This document shows positions 42,822-49,548 of a stretch of 51,409 bases of DNA, piece after piece. The DNA comes from Occallatibacter sp. (GTDB lineage: Bacteria; Acidobacteriota; Terriglobia; Terriglobales; Acidobacteriaceae): contig JARLGF010000037.1 of assembly GCA_031296165.1 (NCBI GenBank), positions 1 to 51,409 on the forward strand, written 5' to 3'. How positions within the stretch are numbered: position 1 is the first letter of the stretch; each line of letters starts with the position of its first letter. Position numbers and translations under genes: made by a program. Under the pieces are notes generated by a model. The model worked only from the letters and a program-made list of their open reading frames with translations, was not told the origin of the DNA and did not search any database.

Positions 42822-44776
42822 GCGCGGACGCCCTCAATACGGAGACGCCGGCCGAGCCTATAGACCGCCCAAGCATGGAAGTTGACATTGCCTGCGCCGG
42901 TTTTGGTCCCGCCATGGGCGGCTTTCTCACCACTCTCACCCGTGCATGGTCTGCGCATCCTGAAGATCCAGCCTTTGAGAGCAAAGTCGCTCCCGGAATG
43001 CCGTTGCAGGTGCTCTGTTACGAGCGTGCCGACGATCTTGCAGCGGGTGTCAGCGGCGTGGTCACGCGCGCCCAGAGTATTCGCGCCAGTTTCCCCGATC
43101 TGAACCCGGCTGAGATTCCCATGGCGGCAGAGGTCAAGCAGGAGCGCGTGCTCTATCTGCTGGACCCGATCGGCGCCAGCCGGCGCTCCCTTACGCTTCG
43201 TGTAGCCGATGCAGCCTTGCGCACAGCGGGGCCGTTGCTCGGCCTTCTCGACCATGCCTTTGAGCTTCCCTGGACCCCGGCCTTCCTCCACAAACATGGT
43301 GGCCTGGTGATGTCCATTGGACAGTTCAACCAGTGGGTCGGCTCGCAAGTGCTGGCCGGCGGTCTGGTGCAAATCTGGCCCGGTACGCCGGTCAGCGCGC
43401 CCATCTTTTCGGAGACAAACGGCAAGCACGATCCGGCTGCGGAGGCTGTCTTGGGCCTGCGCCTTGCCGATCAGGGCGTTGACCGCTCCGGCGCACCTGC
43501 CGATGGCTTCATGGCCGGAATGGATGTACGCGCCCAACTGACTATTGTGGGCGATGGTCCGGTGGGCGCGGTCGGCCAGGCTCTCGACGCGCGCCTCGGC
43601 CTGCCCCCGGGGCACGCCCGCCGCGAGTGGGCTCTGGGCATGAAGATGGTCATCGAACTGCCGGAAGACATCTCGAACCCGGATGCGCTGAACAAGGACG
43701 CATTGGCCAAAGATGCAGTGATTCGCAATGCGTCTGGCAATCCCTCCCCGCTCCAGCCAGGAACCGTCTGGCACACCTTCGGCTATCCGGAGCCGGAGAT
43801 CTTCGGCTTTCTCTATGTGCACCCGGATCGCCTCGTTTCTGTAGGAATCTTCGTTCCTTCCTGGATGGGCGATCCCTCCCGCACGGCTTACCGTTATTTG
43901 CAGCACTACATTCAGCACCCCGCCTTGTGGCGCTATCTGAAAGATGGGACGCTGCGCTCCTGGGGCGCAAAGTCACTGGAAGAGTCGGGCAAACGCGGCG
44001 AGCCATTTTTGGCAGGCAACGGCTTTGCCCGCATCGGCGAGGGCTCGGGTTCCACCAACATGCTCACCGGCTCCGGCGTGGACGAGGCATGGGCTACGGG
44101 CACGCAACTGGCCGAGGCTGTGGTTGAATTGCTCCGTGCTGGCAAGCCCTTCGACCGGAAAAATCTTGCCGACACCTACGAAGCACGCCGCCGCGCAAGC
44201 TGGGTGGAGCGCGGCGCTCTTGAGGCGCAGAACGCGCGCAATGGCTTCCATGGCGGAATCGTCAAAGGCATGATCGGCATGGCCCTGGCCGGCCTTACCG
44301 GCGGACGCCTCTCGCTTGGTGCGCATATTCCTCCCGCACCCAAGCAGATTCATCTTGAATCCTCGCGCCTCAAGATCAAAAACGGCACGGTCCTTGCCCT
44401 GGCCGACGGACGTCCGCTGCACGATGCGCTGCTGACCGCATGCGGCTGGCCGGAGATACCCTTTGATGGCCGTCTGCTGGTCTCGCATCAGGACGCGCTG
44501 CTCATGGGCGGCAAGGTCCAGGCCATGCCCGGCTTTGCCGATCACGTCGTCTTTCGGGACATACAACTCTGCATTTCCTGCACGGAGATGACCTGCGTAG
44601 CCATGTGCTCCGGCCAGGCCCTCACCCAGGGCGCGGACGGCATGATCTCCTTTGAACGCGAAAAATGCGTCCACTGCGGTGCCTGTCTCTGGAACTGCGC
44701 ACTATCGCCGGACGGCGAGCACTCCAACATCGAGTTCAGCGCCGGTGCGGGCGGGCTACACTCCGCGGAAAATTGA
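42818..44776 (+). CDS. Electron-transfer flavoprotein:quinone oxidoreductase-like, eight ferredoxin Cys
   Basis: 652-residue membrane-associated FAD protein of the ETF-QO/FixC-FixX type, which passes electrons from reduced ETF to quinone. The N-terminal Rossmann FAD site reads CAGFGPAMGG. A C-terminal ferredoxin-like domain carries two Cys groups: CISCTEMTCVAMC (about residues 584-596) and CVHCGACLWNC (about 617-627). Eight Cys imply two [4Fe-4S] clusters, where a classical ETF-QO has one. ATG 42818 overlaps the dehydrogenase stop by four bases. Longer open frames begin inside the dehydrogenase and are not used. Confidence 0.87.
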   Translation: MSADALNTETPAEPIDRPSMEVDIACAGFGPAMGGFLTTLTRAWSAHPEDPAFESKVAPGMPLQVLCYERADDLAAGVSGVVTRAQSIRASFPDLNPAEIPMAAEVKQERVLYLLDPIGASRRSLTLRVADAALRTAGPLLGLLDHAFELPWTPAFLHKHGGLVMSIGQFNQWVGSQVLAGGLVQIWPGTPVSAPIFSETNGKHDPAAEAVLGLRLADQGVDRSGAPADGFMAGMDVRAQLTIVGDGPVGAVGQALDARLGLPPGHARREWALGMKMVIELPEDISNPDALNKDALAKDAVIRNASGNPSPLQPGTVWHTFGYPEPEIFGFLYVHPDRLVSVGIFVPSWMGDPSRTAYRYLQHYIQHPALWRYLKDGTLRSWGAKSLEESGKRGEPFLAGNGFARIGEGSGSTNMLTGSGVDEAWATGTQLAEAVVELLRAGKPFDRKNLADTYEARRRASWVERGALEAQNARNGFHGGIVKGMIGMALAGLTGGRLSLGAHIPPAPKQIHLESSRLKIKNGTVLALADGRPLHDALLTACGWPEIPFDGRLLVSHQDALLMGGKVQAMPGFADHVVFRDIQLCISCTEMTCVAMCSGQALTQGADGMISFEREKCVHCGACLWNCALSPDGEHSNIEFSAGAGGLHSAEN

Positions 44777-44816
44777 ACAATCCCTGCTAGCAAGGCATTC
44801 GAAAAAGGAAAGAAAA

Positions 44817-45629
44817 ATGGCAAATGCTGTACACATTGTGGTTTGCGCGGGCATCGTTCCCGATCCTCTGCAAACCCTGGAGCCAATCACCGGACCCAAC
44901 GGCCCGGGGCTGAAAAACGAAATGGTGTTGCCTGCGGTCCTCGATCCCTGGGCGGCCAGCGCGCTTTATGAAGCCGCCAGCCTGGCTGCGAAGAACCCCG
45001 GCAGCAAAGTCTGGCTGGTCTCGCTCGGTCCCAAGGCCAAGCTGCAACAGGTCATGATGACGGTGGCCCAGAAAGTGCACTTTGACCTGGTCCCCATCGA
45101 TGGCCCTATCGGCGGTTTCCCTGACGCCCACTCTACAGCCGCAGCGCTGGCTGGCGCGATCAACGCAATCCCAGGACTGGACAAAGCAAAGCTCCTGCTG
45201 TTTGGCGGCTGGGAGTCGGCCACACGCGGCGCAGGCGTCACACTCCAGTTGACTGGCGAGCTTCTTAGCATCACTGACCAGTTTCAAGGCGTCGATCAGA
45301 TCGATCTGCGCGACGACGGCAGCTTTGAAGTTCTGGAGCGCGTCGAAGGCGGCAAGCATCAGGTCTCGGTCTGCGCTGGAACTCCTGCTGTCTTAGGCTG
45401 GGCCACCGGTAATCTGGCCGAGCCGCGCAACAATCCGCAGGTTGGTATGGTCAATATGCGGACGATCATGCCCGCGCTGCAAAAGGCCAAGCCTGCAACG
45501 CTGGCCGCCAACGGCCTGCGCTACGTCTCGGTGGGCCTGCCCAAACAACAGCGCACCACCCGCGTGGTGAAAGACCTCACACCCGACCAGATTGCCGCCG
45601 AGTTGGTCGAGTGGATTGGAGCCGAATAA
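44817..45629 (+). CDS. etfB: Electron transfer flavoprotein beta subunit
   Basis: 270-residue EtfB homologue, partner of EtfA in the soluble ETF heterodimer, which carries electrons from acyl-CoA dehydrogenase to ETF-QO. It shows the Rossmann-like N-terminal half (VVCAGIVPDPL, LPAVLDPWAASALYEAASLA) and typical LLLFGGWESATRGAGVTLQLTGELL and ADP/AMP-site regions. A run of ribosome-binding purines, AAAAGGAAAG, sits seven to eight bases upstream of ATG 44817. The stop overlaps the etfA start by one base (TAATG). Confidence 0.87.
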   Translation: MANAVHIVVCAGIVPDPLQTLEPITGPNGPGLKNEMVLPAVLDPWAASALYEAASLAAKNPGSKVWLVSLGPKAKLQQVMMTVAQKVHFDLVPIDGPIGGFPDAHSTAAALAGAINAIPGLDKAKLLLFGGWESATRGAGVTLQLTGELLSITDQFQGVDQIDLRDDGSFEVLERVEGGKHQVSVCAGTPAVLGWATGNLAEPRNNPQVGMVNMRTIMPALQKAKPATLAANGLRYVSVGLPKQQRTTRVVKDLTPDQIAAELVEWIGAE

Positions 45630-46660
45630 TGGAGAACCTGCTGGTACTCACGCATGTAGACGAAACCGGCTCCGCACTGACCAAAGCCTCGCTTGAAGCC
45701 GTGACCGCGGGCAGGGAACTGGCCGCCCGCCTTGGCGCGTCATTAACCATCGGCATTGTCGCCGCTGACGCCGCCGCAGCTGCCGGTGTTCTGGCCTCCA
45801 CTGGAGCGCGCCTGCTGGCCGTATCAGGCGAAGCGTTCGCCCAGCCGCGCTACACAAGCGATGCCGCTGCCTGCGAAGCCCTCTGCCGCGCCGCTGCAGC
45901 CACCATCGTGCTTGCCCCGGGGAGTTCGCGCTTCTCCCGCGTCGGCGCCGGCGTTGCCCATCGCCTGGGCGGATTCATAGACACCCACATCACGGCTCTT
46001 GGCGGAACAGAAGCTGTGGAAGCGACCCGCTGGTTCTATCGCCAGCGCGTGGAAGCGGTTCTCAGCCGCGATGCGCGCCCCTGGTTTCTGCTCCTCGACG
46101 CTGGCACCCACGCGGCCTTTGCCGGCGAACCAGCCGCAGTGGCCGTTGAACAGGTCAGTGTGGAACTGCCGCCGCTGCGCACTACCGTCACCGGTATTCA
46201 CGCACCGAAACAGGACGCGCAGACCATTCGTCCCAACGCCAAACTGCTGCTCGTAGCCGGAGCCGGATGGACCAAGAAACAGGCAGACGGCAAGATCCAT
46301 GCAGAGGAGGCAGGCGATCTGATTCTGGGCTTCCTGCGCGCCGCCGGAGCATCGCTGGGCAGCAGCAAATCTCTGGTAGACCAGCGCGGCGAGGATCAGC
46401 CGGTGCTGCCGTTCCTTACCCATCTCAACCAGATTGGGCAAACTGGTGCAACGCCGAGGCACGCCATGGGTTTGTCTACATGCTGCCATGGGGAAGAACC
46501 TCACGTGGTGGGCTGGCGGTTCATTGCCGACCGGCGCGCGATCTCTCTGGACCCGAACTGCGGCTGGACTCGCGGTAAGGCAGACGTTGTTTATATTGCC
46601 GATGCGTTCCAGGTGATGGCGAAGGTGAATGCGCTGCTGGGCGCAGGCGCGGGGAAGTAA
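45629..46660 (+). CDS. etfA: Electron transfer flavoprotein alpha subunit, divergent
   Basis: 343-residue EtfA homologue. The N-terminal half shows the usual ETF fold (VLTHVDETGSALTKASLEAVTAGRELA, CRAAAATIVLAPG). The C-terminal FAD-binding domain is atypical. The expected GISGAIQH-type loop is replaced by a GLSTCCHGEEPHVVGW sequence with vicinal cysteines, and the following NKDP-like motif is ISLDPNCG. Context (next to etfB, dehydrogenase, ETF-QO) makes the ETF role secure, but the cofactor chemistry may differ from canonical ETF. The start at 45629 (TAATG with etfB) is preferred over a frame that begins six codons earlier. It is the last gene of the operon. Confidence 0.82.
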   Translation: MENLLVLTHVDETGSALTKASLEAVTAGRELAARLGASLTIGIVAADAAAAAGVLASTGARLLAVSGEAFAQPRYTSDAAACEALCRAAAATIVLAPGSSRFSRVGAGVAHRLGGFIDTHITALGGTEAVEATRWFYRQRVEAVLSRDARPWFLLLDAGTHAAFAGEPAAVAVEQVSVELPPLRTTVTGIHAPKQDAQTIRPNAKLLLVAGAGWTKKQADGKIHAEEAGDLILGFLRAAGASLGSSKSLVDQRGEDQPVLPFLTHLNQIGQTGATPRHAMGLSTCCHGEEPHVVGWRFIADRRAISLDPNCGWTRGKADVVYIADAFQVMAKVNALLGAGAGK

Positions 46661-46705
46661 AGCGAGCGTAGGGAAACATCTGACGAGGCTTGGACCTGTT
46701 GGGTT

Positions 46706-47380
46706 CTAGAAGCCTGTGGCGACAAGCCAGGCTTCGGTCAGGTCCAGAGCCGGCTTCTTCTCGGCCAGCAACTGCGCGTGCGCCAGCTTCACCAACACAT
46801 CGGCCTCGACGTTCATTGGAGCGCCGGGGGACAGGGTGTGCAGGTTTGTCCGCCAGTAAGTCAAAGGGAGAATCGCGATAGATATGGTTTCGCCGTCGAA
46901 ATCGGCGATGGTCAGGCTGATTCCCTCGACAGCGACCGAGCCTTTGTGGACCATCCACGGGCGCACATTTTCCGGCACCTTGACCTTGAGAGTCCAGTCG
47001 GTGGTTTCCTTGCTGAATGCGGGGTCGGCCGGGGGGATGACGGGATCAAGTGCCGCCATAGTGCCGCAGCCGTCTACGTGGCCTTGGACGATGTGGCCGC
47101 CGAGCGGACTTCCCGCCGCCGTGGGCAACTCCAGGTTGACCTTGGCTCCGGGCTTGAGAGCTCCGAGCGAGGTGCGGTCCAGCGTTTCCTGCGCCAGGTC
47201 GGCGTGAAAGAGGGTGGGGTCCACGTCGAGCGCGGTGAGGCAGACGCCGGAGACGCCGAGCGAATCGCCCTCGCGCAGGCGGCCGGCCAGGCCCTTGGCT
47301 TCAACCGTAATGCGGCGGACGCCGCCTGTTTCCTTGAGGCTGACCAGCGTTCCGGTCTGTTCAATGATTCCGGTAAACAT
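46706..47380 (-). CDS. ribE: Riboflavin synthase, alpha subunit
   Basis: 224-residue enzyme that dismutates two 6,7-dimethyl-8-ribityllumazine molecules to riboflavin. It has the two lumazine-binding repeats of the family: the first begins MFTGIIEQTG and contains DSLGVSGVCLTA. The second contains GGHIVQGHVDGCGT and KGSVAVEGISLTIAD. ATG 47380 is supported by the family N-terminus MFTGIIE. The gene is convergent with etfA (46 bases apart). Downstream flavin-requiring enzymes are nearby (ETF, ETF-QO), but cotranscription is not possible because the strands face each other. Confidence 0.96.
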   Translation of the reverse strand: MFTGIIEQTGTLVSLKETGGVRRITVEAKGLAGRLREGDSLGVSGVCLTALDVDPTLFHADLAQETLDRTSLGALKPGAKVNLELPTAAGSPLGGHIVQGHVDGCGTMAALDPVIPPADPAFSKETTDWTLKVKVPENVRPWMVHKGSVAVEGISLTIADFDGETISIAILPLTYWRTNLHTLSPGAPMNVEADVLVKLAHAQLLAEKKPALDLTEAWLVATGF

Positions 47381-47395
47381 GGTTTTATTTTAAGG

Positions 47396-47440
47396 GGTCA
47401 GAGATCAGAGGTCAGAGAACAGGGATCAGGGATCAGGGAG
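47396..47440. repeat. Short tandem GATCAGG/GTCAGAG repeat
   Basis: Six or so imperfect 7-10 base units (GTCAGAGATCAGAG..., GATCAGGGATCAGGG) in the upstream region of riboflavin synthase, with the same simple structure as the truB-tesA array. Confidence 0.65.
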
Positions 47441-47534
47441 CAAAATGCACCTCCGACGATTGCCGGCATGACATTTTTAGTGCCCGTTTCGCGGCCGTAA
47501 TGGATGCGCCGATCTGTGCGATCTATTGATTCTT

Positions 47535-47770
47535 TGATTACCCCTCCCCCCCTCCCCCTATGTTTTTAGTCAAGTTATCCAGTTTCAACGAGATACGATG
47601 GGGGTACCGCCGCAAAAATTAGATTCTAAAGGGGTTACATATCAAAAATTAGATAACAAAGGGGTTACGGGCTATTTTTGGCGTTTTTTTGAGGCTTTCG
47701 TACCGCATGTTGAGATTTCTATGCTTTTCATCGGGCTGAAATCTTCTTTCGGTGCGTTCTGTTCAGGTCC
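47535..47770 (-). repeat. G-tract dispersed element, copy B (~236 bp, inverted)
   Basis: Read on the minus strand it matches copy A at 21533-21767 along its whole length. Its start GGACCTGAAC complements 47761-47770, followed by a GAAAAG-containing block, GCGGTACGAAA, and CCCGTAACCCCTTTGTT. The terminal GGGGGAGGGGGGGAGGGG tract complements 47541-47558. Two mismatches occur in the last 44 bases. The rest is more diverged, yet the landmarks stay in register, which suggests selection or a recent common origin of an element with a conserved end. Confidence 0.85.
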
Positions 47771-47776
47771 CGACGA

Positions 47777-47811
47777 CCCACTCATCGCGATAAAGCCGCG
47801 ATGAATGGGGT
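47777..47811. repeat. Variable-stem hairpin 1
   Basis: CCCA-CTCATCGCG-ATAAAGC-CGCGATGAATGGG-GTAC. The arms CATCGCG/CGCGATG are self-complementary. The hairpin is followed by GGGGTAC, the counterpart of the GGGGCACCC flank of hairpin 3. Confidence 0.6.
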
Positions 47812-47888
47812 ACAGTTTCGCCTTTTTGGGGATGGACAGGCGGATCGGTGAGTGGGCCAACTGCCCTTGGAAATTCGGCAAAAGACCC
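47812..47888. other. Intergenic spacer
   Basis: No gene. A spacer between hairpin 1 and the paired-hairpin repeat. Confidence 0.3.
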
Positions 47889-47957
47889 GGGGCTGAAGCC
47901 CCACGTTCATTCCAGCCTGTTTTCAGGGGCCTGAAGGCCCCTGCTCCCTCCAAAAAT
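47889..47957. repeat. Paired-hairpin repeat, copy 1 (REP-like)
   Basis: GGGGCTGAAGCCCC (47889-47902) and AGGGGCCTGAAGGCCCCT (47925-47942) are perfect palindromic stems with GAA loops, followed by GCTCCCTCC. The same layout, with different stem sequence, is at 49404-49467. Confidence 0.8.
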
Positions 47958-48071
47958 TCGATGCCTGGGTTCAAAAAGACACTATGGAACAATTGTGCGC
48001 CTGGGTGGGGTAATTATCTGCAAGTATCAGCGGTGCGGCAGACACGCTGCGCGTTTTTGGTTCGTGGTTTC

Positions 48072-48110
48072 CCACCCATTTCGCAAAAAAAAAAAACGCG
48101 AAATGGGTGG
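48072..48110. repeat. Variable-stem hairpin 2 with poly-A loop
   Basis: CCACCCATTTCGC (48072-48084) and GCGAAATGGGTGG (48098-48110) are perfect complements around twelve A and a C. It is followed by GGCGCACC, a relative of the GGGGCACCC flank. Confidence 0.7.
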
Positions 48111-48400
48111 CGCACCGCAGAGTGTGGGCGGGTCCTGGGAGGGCACCGGCGGCGAAAATCGGCGAAATGCGGCGCTGCAGAGGCAGCGGAGCGACGTTCT
48201 CCAGCGCGTCATTTCGGATGGATTGGCACTTTTTGGCGGATTTTGCCCGTAAAAACTGGCTGGATTTACGTGGAAACGTATGGTGGCTGGTTTTGGCCGT
48301 TGAGGATTCCTTCCGGATCGCCGGTGATTGGACCTGTAGAGATCAAAAGTTATATGCGACATCAGGGGGTGATCTCTGCCGATTGAGGTGTTGTTGCTTT

Positions 48401-48433
48401 CCCAGGTCTCAAAAAGCGAGACCTGGGGCACCC
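48401..48433. repeat. Variable-stem hairpin 3 with GGGGCACCC flank
   Basis: CCCAGGTCTC (48401-48410) and GAGACCTGGG (48418-48427) are perfect complements, followed by GGGGCACCC (48424-48432). The stem sequence is unrelated to hairpins 1 and 2, but the CCCA/TGGG ends and the 3' flank are shared. Confidence 0.7.
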
Positions 48434-48486
48434 ACATGTCGTGGATCTATCAGCATTTCTCAAGACCTGGACCAGTCGTCCGATTC

Positions 48487-48603
48487 AGAGCGAAACCAGA
48501 GTAGGTGTAGCTCAACGAGTTTCACGAAGGTTGCCGCTCCCTGTTGGTCGCGTCGACTTGAGATCTTCTGTTTCGAGATACAGCAACTCTGGTTTCGCTA
48601 TAG
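48487..48603. repeat. MITE-like element, copy 4 (117 bp), overlaps a gene 3' end
   Basis: AGCGAAACCAGAGTA (48489-48503) and AACTCTGGTTTCGCT (48585-48599) are inverted and differ at one base. The outer end CTATAG is at 48598-48603 on the right. The inner GATACAGCAACT resembles TGTACAGCAATT of copy 3. The last 82 bases of this copy encode the C-terminal tail of the ATP-binding protein on the minus strand. Confidence 0.78.
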
Positions 48604-49277
48604 CGGGCGGGGCAGGCAGTCTGGTCAAAATCGGCGAAGACAAAGCCGTCGCGGTCGACGACTTCTCCGGCTTCAAGAATCAATGGTGCGCTGAACATGG
48701 GGCCGGCATAGACGCAGGTGTGGAACTCGCCGCGTTCTCCGCAGGGGTCGGCCGTGGGCGGCAGATCGCGCAGGAGCGCTACATCGAACTCGCGTCCGGC
48801 AAAGGAACCGGGTAACTGCTTTGAGTCCACACAGGAGAGCCGGGCGCGCAGTCCACCGGCGATCATCTGGCGGGCGAGTTCGGGAGTGGGAATCTGCCAG
48901 AGGGGAAACAAGGGCTCCAGGCCGGTGGGCTTGAGCTGGGTTTCGCGATAGGTGCGGACATCGGGCAGGAAAAGGTCGCCAAAGGCGATGGCGTCTATGC
49001 GTTCATTGATGGCGCGCTGGCAGACCGCGGCCATGCGTTGCTCATAGATTTCGTTTGAGCAAGGCCAGGGAAGCGGCACAATCCACAAGGGCAGACCGGC
49101 GGCGCGGGCCTGCGCTTCCAGCACCGAGCGGCGGGTGCCGTGCATGGCGACACGCTGGAATTCTTCGTTGAGGGTGGTGAGCAGGCCGCAGAGTTCAATG
49201 CTGGGATCGCTGCGCAGAAGATGGAGAGCCCAAGCGCTGTCTTTGCCGCTGCTCCAGGAGAGGAGGACACGTTTCAT
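48522..49277 (-). CDS. Diphthine-ammonia-ligase-family (MJ0570-type) ATP-binding protein, repeat-extended C-terminus
   Basis: 251-residue protein of the adenine-nucleotide alpha-hydrolase fold related to diphthamide synthetase (ATP-PPase). Its N-terminal pyrophosphatase loop SWSSGKDSAWALHLL is diagnostic. Other family blocks are GDLFLPDVRTYRE, LEPLFPLWQ, RLSCVDSKQLPGSFAGREFD and PCGERGEFHTCVYAGPMF. Diphthamide is not found in bacteria, so the true bacterial substrate is unknown. The last ~27 residues, from about YSETRVAVSRN on, are encoded by the MITE-like element at 48487-48603 and include its stop codon. They are probably not part of the native domain. Confidence 0.85.
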   Translation of the reverse strand: MKRVLLSWSSGKDSAWALHLLRSDPSIELCGLLTTLNEEFQRVAMHGTRRSVLEAQARAAGLPLWIVPLPWPCSNEIYEQRMAAVCQRAINERIDAIAFGDLFLPDVRTYRETQLKPTGLEPLFPLWQIPTPELARQMIAGGLRARLSCVDSKQLPGSFAGREFDVALLRDLPPTADPCGERGEFHTCVYAGPMFSAPLILEAGEVVDRDGFVFADFDQTACPARYSETRVAVSRNRRSQVDATNRERQPS

Positions 49278-49328
49278 AGCAAGATCATAACTGCTTGTTC
49301 GCGCATCGTCCTCACGATATCCAGCAAT

Positions 49329-49360
49329 AAAACGGCCTGTCGCGTGAAAGCGGCAGGCCG
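49329..49360 (-). terminator. Terminator hairpin, minus direction
   Basis: GGCCTGTCGC (49334-49343) and GCGGCAGGCC (49350-49359) pair with a GTGAAA loop. On the minus strand the arm is followed by GTTTTATTG. It would stop transcripts coming leftward from the GH3 gene. Confidence 0.72.
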
Positions 49361-49403
49361 CAGAATGCCGACAAAGAAATTTGGTGATTCCAGGGAAGGA
49401 TCC

Positions 49404-49467
49404 GGGGCTAAAGCCCCCCTCAATCGATGGGCCTTATTCGTGAGGCTGAAGCCTCACGCTCCCTCCG
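49404..49467. repeat. Paired-hairpin repeat, copy 2 (REP-like)
   Basis: GGGGCTAAAGCCCC (49404-49417) and GTGAGGCTGAAGCCTCAC (49440-49457), followed by GCTCCCTCC. The layout is the same as at 47889-47957, with a different second stem. Confidence 0.8.
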
Positions 49468-49497
49468 AAAAAGCAAAGGAGGGTGGCATCAGTCTGT

Positions 49498-49530
49498 GGC
49501 CTGTCGCTATCACGCGGCAGGCCGTTTTGC
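49498..49530 (+). terminator. Terminator hairpin, plus direction
   Basis: GGCCTGTCGC (49498-49507) and GCGGCAGGCC (49514-49523) pair, then GTTTTGCTTTT follows on the plus strand. It is an inverted copy of 49329-49360. Confidence 0.72.
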
Positions 49531-49548
49531 TTTTGTTTGTGTTGCGGG

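Larger units (their letters stand above)
47958..48521. other. Long non-coding repeat-rich gap between ribE and the ATP-binding protein gene
   Basis: About 1.1 kb from 47381 to 48521 holds no gene I can support. Several long open frames on both strands here are compositional. Content is the short tandem repeat, copy B of the G-tract element, variable-stem hairpins 1-3, a REP-like pair, and the left part of a MITE-like element. Confidence 0.5.
49278..49548. other. Intergenic region with a pair of inverted terminators and a REP-like pair
   Basis: 271 bases with no gene. The palindromic hairpins at 49329-49360 and 49498-49528 flank the REP-like pair at 49404-49457. Confidence 0.5.

Noticed and set aside
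47598-48437. Several overlapping open frames in the ribE - ATP-binding protein gap
   Set aside because: They run through the repeat elements and hairpins, start at non-RBS codons, and show no domain or conserved pattern.
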